Origin: an uncultured Planctomycetaceae bacterium
GTDB taxonomy: Bacteria; Planctomycetota; Planctomycetia; Planctomycetales; Planctomycetaceae
Direction: 5' to 3'
DNA: 11,809 bases
Assembly: GCA_903921605.1 (NCBI GenBank)
Contig: CAIXQV010001281.1
Location: 1-11,809 of the forward strand
The translations under genes were made by a program, and so were the position numbers. Below are positions 7,221-11,809 of the stretch, piece after piece. The stretch's first letter is position 1; each line of letters begins with the position of its first letter. The notes below the pieces were generated by a model. That model had not been told where the DNA came from and ran no database searches. It saw only the letters and a list, made by a program, of their open reading frames with translations.

Positions 7221-8240
7221 GTGCTAAAGATTCTGTTACAAGGCGGCTCAGTATTCATGGGCTTCCTGGCGGCGATGATCATTATCCTCTGTCCAGTCCT
7301 GGCTTATGGTCAGGGTGCTTCGGAGGTGCAGCCGGAAGATGAAGGCAACTTGGAAAGTCAGGTCTGGATCTGCGTCCTCGATCTGGAAACAAGCAAGTCT
7401 CGTCGATTGTTTGCAGTACCGGATGTGGCTCTTGCTGGATCCCCATGCGTGTCTCCGGATGAGACGCGGATTGCCTTTGACGGATCGCTGCCCGGGATGA
7501 ACAGCACTTCAGACGCGAAGCTTTTTCTGTCTTCAATTGATGGCTCAGACGTTCACAGTCTTGGACAAGCGGCCATGCCATCGTGGTCACCGGACGGTGA
7601 TCGGCTTCTGATCAGCCAGTACGGCGAATCTGATCATGGCGTCTGGAACCTGAAGGCGGATTGCACCGATGCTGTGCCTGTCGACGAAACTGGCTGGAGT
7701 GGCCAATGGTCGCCGGACGGCCATACGATCGTCTATCTGAAAGGACGAGACTTGATGCTTTATGATGTTCAGAAGCATTCCCGTCGACCGCTGCTCGGTG
7801 CGCAGAAAGACTTATTTCGTCGGGCCTACTTCAATCCAGCATGGTCCGCAGACAGCACGAGAGTGTACTTCAAAGCTCAGCAACAAGACGGTACATTCGC
7901 GATTTGTTCGCGGTCAGTGTCGGATGACGGTGACTTAGTTATTCATATTCAGCGGCCAACTTACGCGAATATCGGGATCGCTTTCGACGGCCGCATCATC
8001 GTTCCATTTCGATCGAAGACTTTCGGAACAGTCCAGTTGCATTCATTTGACGGCCTGAAGAAAGTGCCGTCTACCGATGCAGATGCTAGTCATCTTCAGG
8101 GGCAGTTCACGGACCGAAGTTCTTATGGTGCCTCGATGTCACCGGACCGCAAACGACTCTACTATGTCAGCGTTCCCGCTTCGGACGAAGATCTGAAAGC
8201 CAAAGCGGCAATATTGGCGCCAAGTGGTACGACGAACTGA
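7221..8240 (+). CDS. Exported TolB-like WD40/PD40 beta-propeller protein
   Basis: The open frame begins at TTG 7122, but I chose GTG 7221: GGGAG (7209-7213) lies 7 bases upstream and the product then starts with a standard signal peptide. That signal is a short LKILLQG leader, a hydrophobic core at about 10-28, and a probable signal peptidase I site near AYGQGA (28-33). The 339-residue protein carries five copies of the PD40-type strand motif: SPDETRIAF (78-86), SPDGDRLL (123-130), SPDGHTIVY (164-172), SADSTRVYF (209-217) and SPDRKRLYY (307-315). A sixth blade may lie at about 240-285, as expected for a six-bladed TolB-like propeller. No enzyme motif is visible, so a binding or scaffolding role outside the cytoplasm is likely. 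It follows the small lipoprotein in the same orientation and may share its transcript. TolB itself is unlikely: its N-terminal domain is missing. Confidence 0.82.
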   Translation: MLKILLQGGSVFMGFLAAMIIILCPVLAYGQGASEVQPEDEGNLESQVWICVLDLETSKSRRLFAVPDVALAGSPCVSPDETRIAFDGSLPGMNSTSDAKLFLSSIDGSDVHSLGQAAMPSWSPDGDRLLISQYGESDHGVWNLKADCTDAVPVDETGWSGQWSPDGHTIVYLKGRDLMLYDVQKHSRRPLLGAQKDLFRRAYFNPAWSADSTRVYFKAQQQDGTFAICSRSVSDDGDLVIHIQRPTYANIGIAFDGRIIVPFRSKTFGTVQLHSFDGLKKVPSTDADASHLQGQFTDRSSYGASMSPDRKRLYYVSVPASDEDLKAKAAILAPSGTTN

Positions 8241-8564
8241 AGCAGCAGATTTGAGATTTCAGTTTGAAATTTTCGTCACTGGCTCCCTTCTGCGTTCCCG
8301 TGAAAATCCGCGGGGGTAAGGTAACTGCTGCCAGAACAACCGTACGATTGCAGGGAGTTTGACGTAGCGGTTTAAGGAATGGCAGAATCCGGCTCGGAGC
8401 TTGCTCGAAGAAATCGGCCTCGTTTGCTAGTGTTCGCGGCTGTAGAGCAGTCTCATTCTCCTCTGGCCGATGTGCGGTTGAGCTGAATTCGGGCGGACTG
8501 CCGGGAATCATTGACGTCGGCGACAACGAAACTGGAGCGGGGGCGGGGCCCTTGTTTTGCATTT
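8241..8564. other. 324-base spacer upstream of rhamnulokinase
   Basis: No supported gene. It holds a weak AT-rich hairpin after the propeller gene (ATTTCA/TGAAAT at 8256-8270, followed by TTT), a possible promoter at 8359-8388, and a G-rich run at about 8533-8548. A minus-strand frame spanning the region (8167-8562) has no recognisable content and overlaps the propeller gene. Confidence 0.4.
8359..8388 (+). promoter_or_regulatory. Possible sigma-70-type promoter for rhaB
   Basis: TTGACG (8359-8364, 5 of 6 to consensus) is followed after 18 bases by CAGAAT (8383-8388, 4 of 6). Transcription would start near 8395, leaving a leader of about 170 bases before rhaB. This is a pattern match only. 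Confidence 0.25.
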
Positions 8565-10052
8565 ATGGCGGAAAAAACCTATCTGGCGGTAGATCTGGGC
8601 GCGGAGAGCGGACGCGTCATGGCGGGACGGTTCGACGGAAAGCATGTCTCGCTGCATGAGATCCACCGCTTCGGCAACGGCCCGATCCGACTGGGCGGAA
8701 CTCTGCGTTGGAATCTGGTCGGTCTCTGGACAGAAATCCAGAACGGCCTCCGCGAAGCAGCTTCACGGTACGGCTCGTCGATTTCCTCCATCGGTGTCGA
8801 TACGTGGGGCGTTGACTTCGTCCTGATGAACCGCAACGACGAGATGCTCGGTCAAGCCTGGAACTATCGCGATTCGCGCACCGATGGCATGCTCGCGAAA
8901 GCTCTGCAGCGTGTTCCTCGGGCTGAGATTTTCAGCCAGACCGGTTTGCAGTTTATGCAGATCAATTCACTGTACCAATTGCTGGCGATGTGTGAACGCG
9001 ATCCGGAACTGGTCTCGCAGGCGACTCGTTTTTTGATGATTCCGGACTTCTTCAACTGGTGCCTGTGCGGCAGTCGAGTTGTCGAGTTCACAAATGCGAC
9101 GACCACGCAGATGCTCAACGCGACGACTCGCACGTGGGCTGACGACATTCTGCGACGCCTGGACATCCCGACTCAGATGTTTCCGGAGATTGTCAATCCG
9201 GGAGCTCAGCTTGGTGGCCTGCGAAAAGACGTCAGTGAGTTTACCGGCTTGAACAAAGTGAATGTGGTGGCTCCGGCGACGCATGATACGGGATCCGCGG
9301 TTGCGGCAGTTCCGACATTGCACACGGGTAACCCGGACTGGGCTTACATCAGCAGCGGCACGTGGTCATTGATGGGCGTTGAAGTGAACAATGCGGTGCT
9401 GAGCGAAAAAGCTCTGCAGCGTAATGTGACCAACGAAGGCGGCATCGGCGGCACTTATCGGCTGCTGAAAAACATCATGGGCCTGTGGCTCGTGCAACGT
9501 TGCAAGGTCGCGTTTGAAGAGCGAGGCCTCAAGGTGGATTATGCGGAGCTGACTCGCAAAGCCGCCGGGGCAACTCCGTTTCGTTCGCTGGTTGATCCGG
9601 ATCGACCCGAATTCTTGCGACCGACCGATATGACCGAAGCGATTGCTTCAGAATGTCGCCGCACGGGGCAGCCTGTTCCGGAGAACGAAGGTGAGTTCGT
9701 GCGATGTGCATTGGAAAGCCTCGCGTTGAAATATCGAATGGTGCTGGGATGGCTGGAAGAGCTGACCGGTGTCAAAGTGAAGGTGATTCACGTCGTCGGC
9801 GGGGGTGCTCAGAATGCTCTGCTGAATCAGTTCGCGGCAGATGCCTGCGGCGTTCCGGTCATCGCAGGTCCGGTTGAAGCGACAGCTTTGGGGAATGTGC
9901 TGGTTCAGGCCATGTCAGCCGGAGACATTTCCTCCTTGCATGAAATTCGCGAGGTGGTGCGTCGGTCTGAATCGATTACCGAGTTTCATCCGAAGAACAA
10001 TGACGGCTGGGACGACGCCTGGGAGCGATTCCGCCGGATTTGTGAGGTATAG
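8565..10052 (+). CDS. rhaB: Rhamnulokinase (L-rhamnulose kinase)
   Basis: Cytoplasmic enzyme that phosphorylates L-rhamnulose with ATP to L-rhamnulose 1-phosphate, the second step of L-rhamnose breakdown. The 495 residues align over the whole length with E. coli RhaB as I remember it (489 residues). Visible FGGY-kinase motifs are the phosphate-binding [10 protein letters not shown] (9-18), [10 protein letters not shown] (79-88), [10 protein letters not shown] (101-110), HDTGSAV with the likely catalytic base Asp241, the SSGTWSLMG stretch, the TNEGG...LKNIMGLWL stretch, and the nucleotide-binding VGGGAQN (411-417) followed by [12 protein letters not shown] chose ATG 8565 because the family starts a few residues before VDLG. 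TTG 8511, with GGGA upstream, would add 18 unmatched residues. No clear ribosome binding site precedes 8565. No isomerase, aldolase, transporter or regulator of rhamnose use lies in the window. Confidence 0.96.
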   Translation: MAEKTYLAVDLGAESGRVMAGRFDGKHVSLHEIHRFGNGPIRLGGTLRWNLVGLWTEIQNGLREAASRYGSSISSIGVDTWGVDFVLMNRNDEMLGQAWNYRDSRTDGMLAKALQRVPRAEIFSQTGLQFMQINSLYQLLAMCERDPELVSQATRFLMIPDFFNWCLCGSRVVEFTNATTTQMLNATTRTWADDILRRLDIPTQMFPEIVNPGAQLGGLRKDVSEFTGLNKVNVVAPATHDTGSAVAAVPTLHTGNPDWAYISSGTWSLMGVEVNNAVLSEKALQRNVTNEGGIGGTYRLLKNIMGLWLVQRCKVAFEERGLKVDYAELTRKAAGATPFRSLVDPDRPEFLRPTDMTEAIASECRRTGQPVPENEGEFVRCALESLALKYRMVLGWLEELTGVKVKVIHVVGGGAQNALLNQFAADACGVPVIAGPVEATALGNVLVQAMSAGDISSLHEIREVVRRSESITEFHPKNNDGWDDAWERFRRICEV

Positions 10053-10083
10053 TGGGAGCAGGGCCGCAATTCGCTGATGGGCA

Positions 10084-10157
10084 AATCGCCTGTTTGTTTA
10101 ACGGCAAGCCAAAGGCGACGGTGATCAGAGCCGCAGTCGCCTCGCCGTTAAGCGATT
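10084..10157. repeat. Long interrupted hairpin downstream of rhaB
   Basis: Three nested complementary blocks are in register: AATCGC (10084-10089) with GCGATT (10152-10157), TTAACGGC (10098-10105) with GCCGTTAA (10144-10151), and AGGCGAC (10113-10119) with GTCGCCT (10136-10142). Unpaired bases lie mostly on the left arm. The total is 21 paired positions over 74 bases. There is no T-run after it, so it is not a standard terminator. It may be a decayed palindromic element or a structured RNA. Confidence 0.55.
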
Positions 10158-10160
10158 GAC

Positions 10161-10191
10161 TTGATCGCCAGACGGCTGACTCTGATATAAG
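10161..10191 (+). promoter_or_regulatory. Possible promoter for ftsY
   Basis: TTGATC (10161-10166) and TATAAG (10186-10191, 5 of 6 to the -10 consensus) are separated by 19 bases, slightly long. Transcription would begin near 10198, so the 20-bp palindrome would sit at the very 5' end of the ftsY message. An overlapping TTGACT (10156-10161) is too far from the -10. Pattern match only. Confidence 0.3.
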
Positions 10192-10200
10192 TTAAAAAAT

Positions 10201-10251
10201 CCCGTCGGCGGAGCGACGGGCGTACCGAACACCCGTCGCTCCGCCGACGGG
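10201..10251. repeat. Perfect 20-bp nested inverted repeat (REP-like palindrome)
   Basis: CCCGTCGGCGGAGCGACGGG (10201-10220) and its exact reverse complement (10232-10251) flank an 11-base loop. Each arm is itself a small palindrome, CCCGTCG/CGACGGG around six bases, so the element can fold as one long hairpin or two short ones. Six A bases lie just before it (10194-10199), so on the minus strand it looks like an intrinsic terminator, but no minus-strand gene reads into it. The form fits a small dispersed palindromic element of the REP/MITE type. Copy number elsewhere cannot be judged from one window. Confidence 0.75.
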
Positions 10252-10297
10252 ACGCCGCGACAAGCAGGATGGTGCCTCTGCGGCATCGGGCAGGATC

Positions 10298-11239
10298 ATG
10301 GGACTTTTTGACAAACTAAAACGTGGGCTCGAAAAAACAAAACAGATTCTGCGAACCGATGTTCGCGACCTGTTTCGTTCCGGGCAGATTCTGGACGACA
10401 GCCTGCTGCAGGATTTCGAAGCACGACTGATCCGCACTGACATGGGTGTGACGGCCGCTGGTCGCATTACCGCACGACTGAAGGCTGATCATGGCGGGCG
10501 AACGGTCGACGTTGATGCCGTCTGGAAAACTGTACGCGACGAAATGATCGATCTGCTGAAAGGCACGGATGGGATTCGCTGGGATCTCAGCAATCCACTT
10601 TCTCCGATCATGAAAGCCGCTTCGGGACCCACTGTGATTTTGGTCGCCGGTGTTAACGGTGTGGGCAAGACAACGTCCATCGCCAAACTCACCAATCTGC
10701 TCATGAAGAACGGTCACAAAGTGGTGCTCGCGGCCGGCGACACCTTTCGTGCGGCGGCGGTAGAACAGTTGACGATGTGGAGCGAACGTCTGGGATGTCC
10801 GATTGTTCGCAAGGAGAGCAATTCTGATCCGGCCGCCGTGGCGTTTGAAGGCGTTCAGAAGGCCGTCGAAACCGGCGCGGACTATTTAATCGTTGATACG
10901 GCCGGCCGATTGCAGACTCAGAAGAACCTGATGGACGAGCTGGAAAAAATTCGCCGAGTCATGCGGAAGATTATTCCCGATGCTCCTCACGAGAGCCTGC
11001 TTGTTCTTGACGCAACAACCGGTCAGAACGGGCTCAGCCAGGCCAAGAGCTTTTCACAGGCGATCGGATGTACGGGCCTGATTCTGTCCAAACTCGACGG
11101 GACAGCTCGCGGTGGCGTGGTGGTGGCGATTCGGCAGGAGATGGGATTCCCAGTCAAATACATCGGCGTTGGTGAACAGGTGGACGACCTGGAGCTGTTT
11201 GATCCGGAAGGATTCGTCGACGCCCTGTTTGCCAAGTAG
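10298..11239 (+). CDS. ftsY: Signal recognition particle receptor FtsY
   Basis: GTPase that receives the SRP-ribosome complex at the cytoplasmic membrane and passes nascent membrane proteins to the Sec translocon, with Ffh as partner. The 313 residues are an N domain (1 to about 95, helical) and a G domain. The GTPase motifs are the P-loop GVNGVGKTTS (118-127), DTFRAAAVEQL (148-158), DTAGR (200-204), SKLDGTARGG (264-273) and the closing GVGEQVDDL (290-298). The start MGLFDKLKRGLEKTK is an amphipathic basic helix of the kind that touches lipid. The long acidic A domain of E. coli FtsY is absent, as in many bacteria. ATG 10298 has an AGGA only 3 bases upstream, closer than usual, but the family N-terminus fixes the start. 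It lies between a structured spacer and a repeat array. Confidence 0.97.
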   Translation: MGLFDKLKRGLEKTKQILRTDVRDLFRSGQILDDSLLQDFEARLIRTDMGVTAAGRITARLKADHGGRTVDVDAVWKTVRDEMIDLLKGTDGIRWDLSNPLSPIMKAASGPTVILVAGVNGVGKTTSIAKLTNLLMKNGHKVVLAAGDTFRAAAVEQLTMWSERLGCPIVRKESNSDPAAVAFEGVQKAVETGADYLIVDTAGRLQTQKNLMDELEKIRRVMRKIIPDAPHESLLVLDATTGQNGLSQAKSFSQAIGCTGLILSKLDGTARGGVVVAIRQEMGFPVKYIGVGEQVDDLELFDPEGFVDALFAK

Positions 11240-11272
11240 GCGGCAGGTTCAAGGGATTACGCGAAATGTTTT

Positions 11273-11809
11273 TCACGCGAAGACGCCACGCCGCAAAGGA
11301 ATGAAGCGGCAGCATGCGGGGAAGTCGGGCAAGACTCAGACGTCGTATTACTCTTTGCGACTTTGCGTGAAACATGTTCTTCCTCACGCAAAGACGCAAA
11401 GCCGCGAAGAAATGAAGAAGCAGCATGCGGGGGAGCCTGGCAAGACTTAGACGTCGCACTACTCCTTGCGACTTTGCGTGAAACATGTTCTTTCTCACGC
11501 AAAGACGCCAAGACGCAAAGGAATGAAGAAGCAGCATGCGGGGAAGTCGGGCAAGACTCAGACGTCGCATTACTCTTTGCGACTTAGCGACTTTGCGTGA
11601 AACATGTTTTTTCTCACGCGAAGGCGCAAAGCCGCGAAGAAATGAAGCGGCAGGATGTGAGGAAGTTGAGCAAGACTCAGACTTTGCATTGCATTACTCT
11701 TTGCGACTTAGCGACTTTGCGTGAAACATGTTCTTTTCTCACGCAAAGCCGCGAAGAAATGAAGCGGCAGGATGCGAGGAAGTTGAGCAAGACTCAGACT
11801 TTGAATTCC
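11273..11809. repeat. Tandem array of 111-125-bp units with hairpin-forming junctions
   Basis: Four full units and one cut by the window end: 11273-11383 (111 bp), 11384-11494 (111), 11495-11613 (119), 11614-11738 (125) and 11739-11809 (partial). Each opens with TCACGC(A/G)AAG and closes with CTTTGCGTGA plus a spacer near AACATGTTCT, so every junction is an inverted repeat. At the first junction (11353-11401) the stem is 18 bp with one mismatch around a 13-base loop. The unit middle is conserved (GAAATGAAG, GCATGCGG, GCAAGACTCAGAC). Bases 11240-11272 look like a degenerate piece of one more unit. Both strands stay open in several frames (for example 11112-11450 on +, 11154-11570 on -), giving repetitive peptides that I judge not to be genes. 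The array begins right after ftsY and may also end its transcript. Confidence 0.9.

Larger units (their letters stand above)
10053..10297. other. Structured spacer between rhaB and ftsY
   Basis: 245 bases without a gene but dense in inverted repeats: a long interrupted hairpin (10084-10157) and a perfect 20-bp palindrome (10201-10251). A possible ftsY promoter lies between them. The structures are described in their own entries. Confidence 0.6.

Noticed and set aside
8167..8562. 131-codon minus-strand frame upstream of rhaB
   Set aside because: It overlaps the end of the propeller gene, covers the probable rhaB promoter region, and shows no domain or signal.
10201..10251. Intrinsic terminator of rhaB on the + strand
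   Set aside because: The A-run is on the 5' side of the stem, so the T-run lies after the stem only on the minus strand. On + no U-tract follows it.
11154..11570. Minus-strand frame of 138 codons and several similar frames in the repeat array
   Set aside because: The peptide is a translation of the tandem repeat (SLARLPRMLLLHS repeated) and continues antisense into ftsY. Such repeat-derived frames are common misannotations.
11273..11809. CRISPR array
   Set aside because: Whole units of 111-125 bp are conserved, with no short repeats alternating with unique spacers, and no cas genes are near.

Overview
The window most likely comes from the chromosome of a planctomycete (Planctomycetota). The main evidence is a DUF1559 prepilin-like protein followed by a small transthyretin-like lipoprotein and a TolB-like propeller protein, a combination typical of that phylum. 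All recognisable genes lie on the + strand.

Layout. (1) Positions 2-3676 are a tight membrane-protein cluster. It holds the 3' end of an unidentified membrane protein, a MotA/TolQ/ExbB-type channel, a single-pass protein with a DUF2135/YfaP-like exported domain, and two single-pass coiled-coil proteins. The last two overlap by ATGA and are paralogues: they align from the first residue, share an aspartate at the membrane entrance as in MotB, and share a C-terminal domain. I read this as an ion-driven motor or energiser, like MotAB/ExbBD/TolQR/ZorAB, with two different B-type subunits. It is the most interesting part of the window. (2) Positions 4015-4812 encode an unrecognised lipoprotein, flanked by gene-poor stretches of 338 and 514 bases. 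(3) Positions 5327-8240 hold DUF1559 protein, small lipoprotein and beta-propeller protein, with three hairpins between the first two. (4) Positions 8565-10052 encode a complete rhamnulokinase, without other rhamnose genes nearby. (5) Positions 10053-10297 are a structured spacer with a long imperfect hairpin and a perfect 20-bp nested palindrome, directly before ftsY. (6) Positions 10298-11239 encode a compact FtsY, the SRP receptor GTPase. (7) From about 11240 to the window end there is a tandem array of 111-125-bp units whose junctions form strong hairpins. Open reading frames in the array are repeat artefacts.

How the parts work together. The first cluster looks like one operon making an inner-membrane complex whose coiled coils and globular domains reach into the periplasm. 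The second cluster makes exported or surface proteins. rhaB and ftsY are metabolic and housekeeping genes that seem independent of the clusters. Several starts were moved from the longest open frame to a better-supported one (lipoprotein at 4015, DUF1559 at 5327, small lipoprotein at 6665, propeller at 7221, rhaB at 8565). The reasons are given in each entry.
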